Positions 47,539-55,885 of a stretch of 64,000 nt of DNA are shown one piece after another. Origin of the DNA: CALDTK01 sp041744755 (GTDB lineage Bacteria; Bacteroidota; Bacteroidia; Chitinophagales; Saprospiraceae); contig JBGTKC010000133.1 of assembly GCA_041744755.1 (NCBI GenBank), positions 1 through 64,000 on the forward strand, written 5' to 3'. The translations under genes and the position numbers were made by a program. Below the pieces are notes generated by a model. That model saw only the letters and a program-made list of their open reading frames with translations. It was not told the origin of the DNA and made no database searches. The first letter of the stretch is position 1. Each line of letters opens with the position of its first letter.

Positions 47539-48822
47539 ATGACCGACATCGCTGCCGCCCGCATCCAGTCCTTCATCGACCTCGAGGACCGGCACGGGGC
47601 CCACAACTACCACCCGCTACCGGTGGTCCTCGCGCGTGGCAAGGGCGCCAAGGTTTGGGACGTCGAAGGACGTGAGTATTTCGATTTCCTCAGTGCCTAC
47701 TCCGCCGTCAACCAAGGCCACAGCCACCCGCGGATCGTGGGGGCGCTCGTAGCACAGGCTCAGACCCTCGCCCTCACCTCCCGTGCGTTCCACAACGACA
47801 AGCTCGGCCCGTACGAGCGGTACGTCACGGAATTCTTCGGCTTCGACAAGGTCCTCCCGATGAACAGCGGTGCGGAGGCCGTCGAGACCGCCATCAAGAT
47901 CTGCCGCAAGTACGCCTACGACCGGATGGGGATCCCCGACGGCGAGGCTGTTATCTTGGTGTGCGGACAGAATTTCCACGGGCGTACCATCACGATTATC
48001 AGCTTCTCGAGCGACCCGAACGCGCGCGGTCGCTTCGGCCCGTACACGCCGGGCTTCGTGAGCGTGCCTTACGACGACCTAGCCGCGATGGCGGAGGCTT
48101 TCGCCAAAACCCCACACGTGGCGGGCGTGCTCGTGGAACCGATCCAGGGGGAGGCAGGGGTCTACGTCCCCGACGACCGCTTCATCCCCGGCGTGGCCGC
48201 GCTGTGCCGCGAGCATGGGGCTCTCTTCATCGCGGACGAGATCCAGACCGGGATCGCGAGGACGGGCTCGATGCTGCGGGTCTGTGGCGATTGCACCTGC
48301 GAGCGGCGGTGCGAGCGGCAGCCGGCCACCTACACCCGGCCGGACATCCTCATCCTCGGGAAGGCCCTTTCGGGGGGGATGTATCCGGTCAGTGCGGTCC
48401 TCGCGGACGAGGCCGTGATGGGGGTCATCCGGCCGGGGCAACACGGATCGACCTACGGCGGTAATCCGCTGGCCTGCGCGGTGGCGATGGAGGCGCTGCG
48501 GGTCGTCGAGGACGAGGCGCTTATGGTGCGGGCGCGGCGGCTCGGGCAGCGCTTCCGGGAGGGGATGCAGGTGGTCGTGGACGCGTCGCCGCTGTTGCGC
48601 CTGGTGAGGGGGAAGGGTTTACTGAACGCCGTGGTGGTTGACGCGGACGAGGAGAGCGACACGGCCTGGCGTTTATGCCTAGCCCTCGCCGAGCGCGGCC
48701 TCCTCGCTAAGCCCACCCACGGCAACATCATCCGCTTCGCGCCGCCGCTGGTCATCACTGAAGCCGAGATCGATGAGTGTTGCGGGATCATCGCCGCGGC
48801 CGTGGCGAGTCTCGCGCCCTGA
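47539..48822 (+). CDS. rocD: Ornithine--oxo-acid aminotransferase with Cys-rich insert
   Basis: PLP-dependent class III aminotransferase of 427 residues, closest to ornithine aminotransferase: FLSAYSAVNQGHSHPRIVGALVAQAQTLALTSRAFHNDKLGPYERYVTEFFGFDKVLPMNSGAEAVETAIKICRKYAYDRMG. PLP-site residues are present: NSGAEA, FHGRT, ADEIQTG and the Schiff-base Lys in ILGKALSGG. Between GSMLRV and TRPDILILGKA it carries an insert with C-x2-C-x-C-x3-C (about 48285-48315). The insert may bind a metal or form disulfides, which is inference. A mini-hairpin overlays AFAKTP. Confidence 0.9.
   Translation: MTDIAAARIQSFIDLEDRHGAHNYHPLPVVLARGKGAKVWDVEGREYFDFLSAYSAVNQGHSHPRIVGALVAQAQTLALTSRAFHNDKLGPYERYVTEFFGFDKVLPMNSGAEAVETAIKICRKYAYDRMGIPDGEAVILVCGQNFHGRTITIISFSSDPNARGRFGPYTPGFVSVPYDDLAAMAEAFAKTPHVAGVLVEPIQGEAGVYVPDDRFIPGVAALCREHGALFIADEIQTGIARTGSMLRVCGDCTCERRCERQPATYTRPDILILGKALSGGMYPVSAVLADEAVMGVIRPGQHGSTYGGNPLACAVAMEALRVVEDEALMVRARRLGQRFREGMQVVVDASPLLRLVRGKGLLNAVVVDADEESDTAWRLCLALAERGLLAKPTHGNIIRFAPPLVITEAEIDECCGIIAAAVASLAP
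48096..48110 (-). repeat. GNAA mini-hairpin motif, copy 32
   Basis: Stem GGC/GCC, loop GAAA, GTTTT on the minus strand. Inside rocD, antisense, read as AFAKTP. Confidence 0.9.
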
Positions 48823-48960
48823 GCGGCCGATGCGGTCGTGTAGCACCGGCGCCGAACGGACCCTCTCCTGTGCGCAAGATAGGTTCATTTCGACCTCTCA
48901 GCCGACGGATAGCCTCCGGTAAGGCGGGTGGCACAGGCTTTGTCCTACGCGGGGCAGATG

Positions 48961-51360
48961 ATGTCCCGTCGAAGAGCAAACCTCACCAGGCGACTGGCGC
49001 TGAGCGCCGTTTGCCATTTCTTCTTCGCTTGGGCTGGGCTAAGTCAAGCCGGCGCGCAGCAAGTGCCGTTGGAGTGGCACTTCGCCTGGGATACGCTATA
49101 CAGCCCCCAGCAATCGGCAAGCGCCTTCGAGGCACCCCTGCGTCCTTACACCATGCTCTGGGGTGACGCATTTACTGAGGGGCGCAGCGAGGGTAAGGCG
49201 ACGTACGCCACGCGCCTGATCGGCCTGCCGGTCGACGGGCAGCTCGGTGTCCACATCCCAGACATGTACACAAGCTATCGCTTGTTCGCCAACGGCGTCG
49301 TGATCGCACAAAACGGTGAGGTGGGCACGGGGCCCCAAGACAACCATCCGAAGTGGCGCGGGATCGTCGTGGATCTCCCGCGCACCGACAGCATCGAACT
49401 CGTGCTACACGTCGCCAATTACGTGCACTCCCGCGGCGGGATCTCCCGCGCGTGGACGATCGCACCCGTGGGCGAGCTCCGGGCGAGCCACCTGCGTACG
49501 AGCGCGCTGAATGGCTTCGTCGCAGGCATCTACGTCCTGGGTATCCTCATCATGATCGGCACGTACCGACTCTACCCCCAGAGCTCGCTGCCGCTATGGT
49601 TCGCCGGCATCTGCGTCGGGACCTTTTACCGAACCATCGGCGCAGGTACCTACCTGCTCCACGATCTGTTGCCCACACTCCCTTTTACGGTCACGGCCCG
49701 CCTCGAGTACCTGGCTTACTACCTTATCTGCGGCTTCTACTGGGAGACCGTCCACCGGATGTGCGACCGGTGTGTCCCCCGGCGACTCTTGCGCTTCCAG
49801 CGCGTCTACCACCTAATCATGGGTGTGGTCATCCTCGCGACCCCGATCTCGTTTTTTACGTCGCTGCTTCCGTTCGGTCAGGCCAACCTCATGCTGAGCT
49901 TGATCCTCGGAATCGTGATGGTGACTAGGTGGGCGAACCGCGACTGGGCGCGGGCTCGGTTCGGGGTGCTGTCGTTTGCGGCCCTGGCGGTCATGGCGGG
50001 CGTAACACTACTGCAGCACCTCTACGACTACCAGGCGCTGGCGTGGATGATCCCGGTCGCGATCATCGCGCAGCTGTTTTTCGTCTACCTACACCTCAAC
50101 GTGGCGGCCGTCGGCAACCTCCGCGTACTGCGAGACGTGGCCGAGGAAGCCTCGCAGGCCAAGAGCGAGTTCCTCGCAACCATGTCCCACGAGATCCGCA
50201 CGCCGATGAACGGCGTGCTCGGGATGACGAGCCTCCTGGCCGATACCGGCCTCACCGCCGAGCAGCGTCAGTACGTCGATACCATCCGTATGTCGGGCAC
50301 GAACCTGATCACGATCATCAACGACATCCTCGATTTCTCGAAGGTAGACGCCGGCCAGATGAGCCTCGAGCACCAGCCGATCCAGCTGTACAGGGTTTTG
50401 CAGGACACTGCCTCCCTCGTGGCCGGCAACGCAAGACAGAAGGGGCTCTCGCTCGTGTTATCGCTCGACCCTGCCCTGCGCGCCACGACCGTCAATGCCG
50501 ACCCGACGCGGCTCTCGCAGATCCTCACCAACTTGATGTCGAACGCCGTGAAGTTCACCGACCGTGGTTCGGTCACGCTGTCCCTCAGCGAGATCCCGGC
50601 CGCAGGAGGCCGGTTCGGGGCATCGATCGCGGTCACGGACACGGGGATCGGCATGACGGAGGCACAGGTCGGCAAGCTATTCAAGAGCTTCGCGCAGGCC
50701 GACGCGACCATCTCGCGGCGCTTCGGTGGGACTGGGCTCGGACTCGCGATCTCGAAGAAGCTCGCCGAACTCATGGGAGGTTACATCAAGGTGCGATCCG
50801 CCGTCGGCGACGGGACCACGTTCACCTTCGAGGTCGAATTCGAGCGCCTCCCCGATTTGACACTAGATGCTGCACCGGATCTGGCACCCGAGGCCCGGGA
50901 GGCGGTCTCACTTCTGGCGCCCGCCCGGCGGCCTACCGCAGACCAATGCGGCGTGCCCGCCCCCGACTCTCCAGCGCTACCGAGCCTCCGCATCCTCATA
51001 GCCGAAGATCACCCCGTCAACCAGCAGCTCATCGGCACGATCCTACGGAAGTGGGGCTACGAGCCCGACCTCGTCGGTAACGGACTCGAGGCCATCGACG
51101 CGATCGATCGCCAGCCCTACGACCTGATCTTCATGGACATGCAGATGCCGGAGTGCGACGGGCTCACGGCCACGCGCGAAATCCGCAAGCGCCACGGTCG
51201 GTCGTCCGTGCGGATCATCGCCCTCACGGCCAACGCCCAACCCAGCGACCGCGAGGCCTGCATGGCGGCCGGGATGCAGGGCTTCATCGCCAAGCCCTTT
51301 CGCCAGCAGGAGATCCGCCAGGTAATCTTAGACTTTGCTGAGGTATCGGCGGTCGTATGA
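48961..51360 (+). CDS. 7TMR-DISM hybrid histidine kinase with receiver domain
   Basis: A 799-residue membrane sensor kinase. After a signal-like N-terminus comes a 7TMR-DISM extracellular domain (jelly-roll, about 30-180, with WRGIVVDLPRTDSIELVLHVANYVHSRGG), seven hydrophobic helices (about 185-385), then HisKA with SHEIRTPMNGVLGM, HATPase with NLMSNAVKFT, DTGIGMTE and GTGLGLAIS, and a receiver with DLIFMDMQMPECDG. Without a DNA-binding domain it must act through a phosphotransfer partner or phosphatase loop. Start ATG 48958 or 48961; a GTG at 48928 is open but not signal-like. A looser hairpin variant lies at 50395. Confidence 0.9.
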   Translation: MSRRRANLTRRLALSAVCHFFFAWAGLSQAGAQQVPLEWHFAWDTLYSPQQSASAFEAPLRPYTMLWGDAFTEGRSEGKATYATRLIGLPVDGQLGVHIPDMYTSYRLFANGVVIAQNGEVGTGPQDNHPKWRGIVVDLPRTDSIELVLHVANYVHSRGGISRAWTIAPVGELRASHLRTSALNGFVAGIYVLGILIMIGTYRLYPQSSLPLWFAGICVGTFYRTIGAGTYLLHDLLPTLPFTVTARLEYLAYYLICGFYWETVHRMCDRCVPRRLLRFQRVYHLIMGVVILATPISFFTSLLPFGQANLMLSLILGIVMVTRWANRDWARARFGVLSFAALAVMAGVTLLQHLYDYQALAWMIPVAIIAQLFFVYLHLNVAAVGNLRVLRDVAEEASQAKSEFLATMSHEIRTPMNGVLGMTSLLADTGLTAEQRQYVDTIRMSGTNLITIINDILDFSKVDAGQMSLEHQPIQLYRVLQDTASLVAGNARQKGLSLVLSLDPALRATTVNADPTRLSQILTNLMSNAVKFTDRGSVTLSLSEIPAAGGRFGASIAVTDTGIGMTEAQVGKLFKSFAQADATISRRFGGTGLGLAISKKLAELMGGYIKVRSAVGDGTTFTFEVEFERLPDLTLDAAPDLAPEAREAVSLLAPARRPTADQCGVPAPDSPALPSLRILIAEDHPVNQQLIGTILRKWGYEPDLVGNGLEAIDAIDRQPYDLIFMDMQMPECDGLTATREIRKRHGRSSVRIIALTANAQPSDREACMAAGMQGFIAKPFRQQEIRQVILDFAEVSAVV
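50395..50411 (+). repeat. Looser mini-hairpin variant (4-bp stem, loop GACA)
   Basis: GTTTT, stem GCAG/CTGC, loop GACA; inside the hybrid kinase gene, sense, read as VLQDTA. Confidence 0.4.
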
Positions 51361-51445
51361 TGCGTGAGCGGTAACAGCAATTTAAGATTTGCCCCTGGAG
51401 GAGGACATCCAGATGGGCACTAGCTTTGCTGACTCACAGTAGCTT

Positions 51446-53968
51446 ATGCGCCGACTCTTACGCTCGTGCCTGACGGTTTCGGCCGTGGTTGCCCTTGCTC
51501 TCGCCCCGTCGGCAGGATTGCGGGCGCAGTCGACGATCGCCCAGTTGTGGAACGAGCAGCTCCTCGAGGCCATCCGTCACGACTTCGCGCGGCCCACGGT
51601 CCACGCGCGGAATCTGCTCCACACCAGCATCGCCCTCTACGACGCCTACGCCATCTACGACGACGGCCTTCAACCGGTGCTGCTCGGCCAAACCTACCAG
51701 GGCACCGCCACCGTCCGCCCGCAGTTTCCGCGTCCCGCCGACGTCGAGGCCGCCCGCCGCACGGCGATGAGTTACGCAGCCTACCGCGTCATCAGACATC
51801 GCTTCGGGCAGTCGCCCGGGCGTCCGGCCACCAACACCCGCATCGATAGCGTCATGGCGGTCCTGGGCTACAACCCACGCTTTACCTCCACCGACTACGC
51901 CGGGGGTGACCCGGCGGCGCTCGGGAATTGGATCGCCCTCCAGGTCATCCAATTCGGATTAACCGATGGCGCCAACGAGAAGGCCGACTATTCGCCCGTC
52001 GACTACAGGCCCTTTAACCCACCCCTCACCGTCAACGACCTCGGGAATCCGAACATCCTGGATGTCGACCGCTGGCAGCCCCTGGCCCTCAAGACGTTCA
52101 TCGACCAGGCCGGCAACGTGATCCCAGGCGCGCAGCAGACCTTCATCGGGCCGGAATGGGGGGACGTCAGACCGTTCGCCCTCGGGCCAGCCGACCGCAG
52201 CGTCAAGACCCGCGCGGGCAAGTCGTGGAGCGTCTACCACGACCCTGGGCCCCCGCCGATGATGGCCGACCCCGCTACGCGCGAGTTCATGCAGCGCTCC
52301 AACGAGATGGTGGTCCGGTGGAGCGCGCTCTTAGATCCGGACGATACGACGACGGTCGATATCTCGCCGGCCGCGCAGGGGGAGTACCTCACGGAGCTAC
52401 CCACGCGTGCCAACTACTGGGAGTACTACCGCGAGAACGAAGGCGGAGAGTACCTCGACGGCCTCGACCTCAACCCCGTGACCGGTCGTCCGTACGCGCC
52501 AAACCGGGTACTCAGGGCCGACTACCTACGGGTGCTGGCGGAGTTCTGGGCCGACGGTCCGAAGTCGGAAACCCCTCCCGGGCACTGGTTCACGATCTTG
52601 AACCACGTGCTGGAGCAGCCCGAGCTCGCGTACCGTTGGCGAGGCCAGGGTCCGGTGTTGCCGAAGGAGCAGTTCGTACTCCAGACTTACTTATGTCTCG
52701 GCGGCGCCGTACACGATGCGGCCATCTCGGCCTGGGGCATCAAAGGCTACTACGATGCCGGTCGCCCGGTGAGCGTCATCCGTTACATGGCGGAGAAGGG
52801 GCAGCGCAGCGATCCCGCCTTGCCGCGCTACCATCCCGAGGGCTTGGCGCTCATCCCCGGTCGCAGCGAACTGGTTCGCGCCGGCGATCCCCTGGCTGGT
52901 GCCTCGAACCAATACGTCAACGAGGTCAAGGTGCGGGCGTGGCGCGCGCACGCGGCCATCGGCGACCCAGTGACCGATGCGGCGGGGGTGGACTGGGTTT
53001 TGGCGAAAGCCTGGTGGCCCTACCAGCTGCAGACCTTCGTGAGTCCGCCCTTCGCAGGATACGTGAGTGGGCACAGCACCTTCAGTCGCGCGGCGGCCGA
53101 GGTGATGAGCTACGTGACGGGTTCGGACTACTTCCCCGGAGGGGTAGGTACTTTCGCGGCGCCCGAGAGGACGTTCCTCAAGTTCGAATCCGGGCCGACG
53201 AAGTCCTTCGACCTCACGTGGGCCACCTACCGCGGCGCTTCGGACGAGGTGAGCCTCAGTCGGATCTACGGCGGGATACACGCGCCTTATGACGATCTCC
53301 CGGGTCGGGCAATTGGCGTCAAAGTCGGTTTGAGTGCATTGCGGAAGGCCCAGGCCTACTTCGATGCCACGGCGCCTCGCCTGGTGGAGGCTTCGGCCTC
53401 CCGTCCGAAACTCGGGCTCGGCAGCGAAGCAGATAGTCTCGTGAGCGTAGAGTTGCGCTTCTCGGAGGCGATCGATACCGCGAGTCTGACCTTGTCGTGG
53501 GCTGCCGGTTTCGATGGCGGCGCGGCGGCCTCGCGGAGGCTCGCCTGGCTCGACGGACAGACGGCGCGTGTCACGTTTGCTGCCCTGCGTCGGGACTACA
53601 GCTACTCGGGCGTTCGCTTGTCGATCGCGGCCTCCGACCTGTACGGTAACGCCCTGCCCGCCACCACGACTGCGCCTTTGTTCGACTACTCGGCCACGGT
53701 GGTAGGGGTAGCCGACGTGGGTGCTGCCGTCGAGGTTACGCTTTACCCGAATCCGAGTTCGACCGACTTCCAGATCCGCACGCAGGGCTTACCGGACGTT
53801 TACGACGTATCGGTTTACGACCTGTCGGGTCGCCGCGTCCTCGAGGGACCTCGGGCGAGCGATGGCGGTAGTTTTGACGTAAGTCGACTCAGCCCCGGCG
53901 TGTATACCGTCGTCGTCGGTGACGCAGCCCTCGGGCAGGCCATACGCCGCAGGCTCGTGCGGCTGTAG
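51446..53968 (+). CDS. Vanadium-haloperoxidase/PAP2-like exported protein with T9SS sorting domain
   Basis: An 840-residue protein with a signal peptide (MRRLLRSCLTVSAVVALALAPSAGLRAQ). The central region is PAP2/vanadium haloperoxidase-like: SPPFAGYVSGHSTFSRAAAEVMSYV (P..SGH motif) and SLSRIYGGIHAPYDD (SR..H motif), the two anion-binding His motifs; a preceding KxxxxxxRP-type site is less clear. The C-terminus is a T9SS sorting domain (VEVTLYPNPSSTDFQIRTQGLPDVYDVSVYDLSGRRV...). It is likely secreted or surface-attached. Phosphatase and haloperoxidase activity cannot be told apart by eye. Two mini-hairpins (VLAKAW and SFDVSR) lie inside. Confidence 0.85.
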   Translation: MRRLLRSCLTVSAVVALALAPSAGLRAQSTIAQLWNEQLLEAIRHDFARPTVHARNLLHTSIALYDAYAIYDDGLQPVLLGQTYQGTATVRPQFPRPADVEAARRTAMSYAAYRVIRHRFGQSPGRPATNTRIDSVMAVLGYNPRFTSTDYAGGDPAALGNWIALQVIQFGLTDGANEKADYSPVDYRPFNPPLTVNDLGNPNILDVDRWQPLALKTFIDQAGNVIPGAQQTFIGPEWGDVRPFALGPADRSVKTRAGKSWSVYHDPGPPPMMADPATREFMQRSNEMVVRWSALLDPDDTTTVDISPAAQGEYLTELPTRANYWEYYRENEGGEYLDGLDLNPVTGRPYAPNRVLRADYLRVLAEFWADGPKSETPPGHWFTILNHVLEQPELAYRWRGQGPVLPKEQFVLQTYLCLGGAVHDAAISAWGIKGYYDAGRPVSVIRYMAEKGQRSDPALPRYHPEGLALIPGRSELVRAGDPLAGASNQYVNEVKVRAWRAHAAIGDPVTDAAGVDWVLAKAWWPYQLQTFVSPPFAGYVSGHSTFSRAAAEVMSYVTGSDYFPGGVGTFAAPERTFLKFESGPTKSFDLTWATYRGASDEVSLSRIYGGIHAPYDDLPGRAIGVKVGLSALRKAQAYFDATAPRLVEASASRPKLGLGSEADSLVSVELRFSEAIDTASLTLSWAAGFDGGAAASRRLAWLDGQTARVTFAALRRDYSYSGVRLSIAASDLYGNALPATTTAPLFDYSATVVGVADVGAAVEVTLYPNPSSTDFQIRTQGLPDVYDVSVYDLSGRRVLEGPRASDGGSFDVSRLSPGVYTVVVGDAALGQAIRRRLVRL
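52996..53010 (+). repeat. GNAA mini-hairpin motif, copy 33
   Basis: Stem GGC/GCC, loop GAAA. Inside the PAP2-like gene, sense, read as VLAKAW. Confidence 0.9.
53871..53885 (+). repeat. GNAA mini-hairpin motif, copy 34
   Basis: Stem GAC/GTC, loop GTAA. Inside the T9SS domain of the PAP2-like gene, sense, read as SFDVSR. Confidence 0.82.
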
Positions 53969-53991
53969 GCTGGCGCGGGGGATAGTTGGGC

Positions 53992-54006
53992 GGCTTTCGC
54001 CAAAAC
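53992..54006 (-). repeat. GNAA mini-hairpin motif, copy 35
   Basis: Stem GGC/GCC, loop GAAA, GTTTT on the minus strand. Intergenic, 23 bases after the PAP2-like stop; opposite-orientation partner of copy 34. Confidence 0.9.
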
Positions 54007-54035
54007 CCGCCACGCGCCACTTATGTTAGTGCACT

Positions 54036-55154
54036 ATGATTGGTTACCAATTCAGTGACTACGTCGCGAAGAAGAACGAGAAGCCGCCCTTCGAGCGACT
54101 GCTGGACATCTTCAAGGAGCTGTTGATGCACACGAGCGGCGACGCCTCGGAGGCGTTGAGTTGGCTCACGCAGCTCGACAAGCAGTACGGACTAACCGAC
54201 GACGAGTACGGGATGAGCGACTTCATCGCCGAGCTGATCGACAAAGGGTTCCTCAAGGAGAACGACCCAAAGACGCCCGGCTTCACGCCGAGCTCGAAGC
54301 TCGAGCTGCAGCTGCGTCGCAAGGCCCTGGACGACATCTTCGGCCAGATCAAGAAGTCCAAGCGCGGCAATCACTCGACGCGCAGCACTGGCCAGGGCGA
54401 CGAGTTCACGAGCGAGGTGCGCCCTTTCGAATTCGGCGATCCCCTCGACCAGCTCTCGATGACGGATTCCTTGCGCAACTCCTACATCAACAATGGCATC
54501 GAGGAGTTCACGATGACCCAGGACGACCTGGAGGTGCGGGAGACTTTCTCGCAGGCGCAGACCTCGACGGTGTTGATGATCGACATTTCTCACTCGATGA
54601 TCCTCTACGGCGAAGACAGGATCACGCCTGCCAAGCGCGTAGCCCTGGCGCTGAGCGAGCTGATCACCACCCGCTACCCAAAGGACACCCTCGACATCGT
54701 GGTGTTCGGCAACGATGCCTGGGAGGTGGAGATCAAGGACTTACCCTACCTCAAGGTCGGGCCCTACCACACCAACACGGTGGCGGGTCTCGAGCTCGCG
54801 ATGGACATCCTGCGCAAGCGCCGCAATCCCAATAAGCAGATCTTCATGATCACCGACGGCAAGCCGACCTGCATCAAGAAGGGCAAGAACTACTACAAGA
54901 ACTCCTTTGGGCTCGACCGCGCGGTGGTCAACCGGACACTGGGGCTCGCGGTGAAGTGCCGCAAGATCGGCATCCCGATTACGACCTTCATGATCGCACG
55001 CGATCCTTACCTGGTGCAGTTCGTCGAGAGTTTCACGACGGCCAACAACGGCAAGGCGTTTTACTCGAGTCTAGACGGGCTTGGGCAGACCCTCTTCATG
55101 GATTACCGGAAAAACAAGGGGGGGAGGGGGCGAGGGGGTAAATCGGGTGGCTGA
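54036..55154 (+). CDS. VWA domain-containing protein
   Basis: A 372-residue cytoplasmic protein. The N-terminal half is helical and charged, with a disordered Ser/Arg stretch near residue 120. The C-terminal half is a von Willebrand A domain with an intact MIDAS: DISHSM (D-x-S-x-S, about residue 184), a Thr-containing region, and ITDGKPT. The end is Gly/Arg/Lys-rich. Such proteins usually pair with a MoxR-type AAA ATPase, but none is adjacent here. It follows the mini-hairpin at 53992. Function unknown. Confidence 0.85.
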   Translation: MIGYQFSDYVAKKNEKPPFERLLDIFKELLMHTSGDASEALSWLTQLDKQYGLTDDEYGMSDFIAELIDKGFLKENDPKTPGFTPSSKLELQLRRKALDDIFGQIKKSKRGNHSTRSTGQGDEFTSEVRPFEFGDPLDQLSMTDSLRNSYINNGIEEFTMTQDDLEVRETFSQAQTSTVLMIDISHSMILYGEDRITPAKRVALALSELITTRYPKDTLDIVVFGNDAWEVEIKDLPYLKVGPYHTNTVAGLELAMDILRKRRNPNKQIFMITDGKPTCIKKGKNYYKNSFGLDRAVVNRTLGLAVKCRKIGIPITTFMIARDPYLVQFVESFTTANNGKAFYSSLDGLGQTLFMDYRKNKGGRGRGGKSGG

Positions 55155-55239
55155 GTTTTGAACTTTGCCAATGTCCTAAATTTCTCCAGATTTCGTAGTC
55201 ACACTGTTAACCTCTGTCGGCTTTGCGCATTTTTGGCGT

Positions 55240-55884
55240 GTGTCTATACGCTCCCTTTTCTTACGGCTCGCGATTTACAGCGTGCTCCTCGCCGGCGCCT
55301 ACTACGTCAGTCTCGTCAATGTCGCCAACGGCGTCACCACCGACAGATACTTCTCCGAGGTGCCACAGAACCTACTGCTCTTCGGCATCATCGGGGTCAG
55401 CTTCGGGGTCGCACGGCGTACGGAGGCCGGGCGGACCATCAACAGATGTATCGGAATTTTTTTCACCGCCTGTCTCATCCGCGAGTTCGACAACGAACTT
55501 GATGCACTGTTCTACAAGGGCGCCTGGAAAGTCCCCGCTATTCCCGTGGGCCTGCTATTGCTGTACTACGTGATTCGACGGTGGACGACGCTGCTCGTCG
55601 AGCTCCGTCGTTTGGGCGACTCACTTGCCACGGGCATTCTGGCTTTAGGCCTAGTGCTCCTGATGGTATTCTCGCGACTGTGGGGCAGCAACGACATGTG
55701 GCGGCACCTGATGCCCGGTGAATACAATCGGCACTTGGTGCGGGTCTCGGAGGAGGGGATCGAGCTCATGGCCTACACGGTGATCTTTATCGGGGTGTTA
55801 GAAATGGCGCTGAAATGTGTGGGCCGTCAACAGCGTGCGCGTCCGGCGTGCGTGAGCCGTCAGCACTCTCCGATGTGGCGATAG
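55240..55884 (+). CDS. Polytopic membrane protein, unknown
   Basis: A 214-residue protein starting at GTG 55240 with about five hydrophobic helices (near residues 8-28, 45-62, 68-85, 98-116 and 128-145, plus one near 180). No catalytic motif is apparent. The C-terminal tail RQQRARPACVSRQHSPMWR is basic. Its stop is one base from the end of the convergent beta-barrel gene. Not assigned to a family. Confidence 0.65.
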   Translation: MSIRSLFLRLAIYSVLLAGAYYVSLVNVANGVTTDRYFSEVPQNLLLFGIIGVSFGVARRTEAGRTINRCIGIFFTACLIREFDNELDALFYKGAWKVPAIPVGLLLLYYVIRRWTTLLVELRRLGDSLATGILALGLVLLMVFSRLWGSNDMWRHLMPGEYNRHLVRVSEEGIELMAYTVIFIGVLEMALKCVGRQQRARPACVSRQHSPMWR

Positions 55885-55885
55885 C

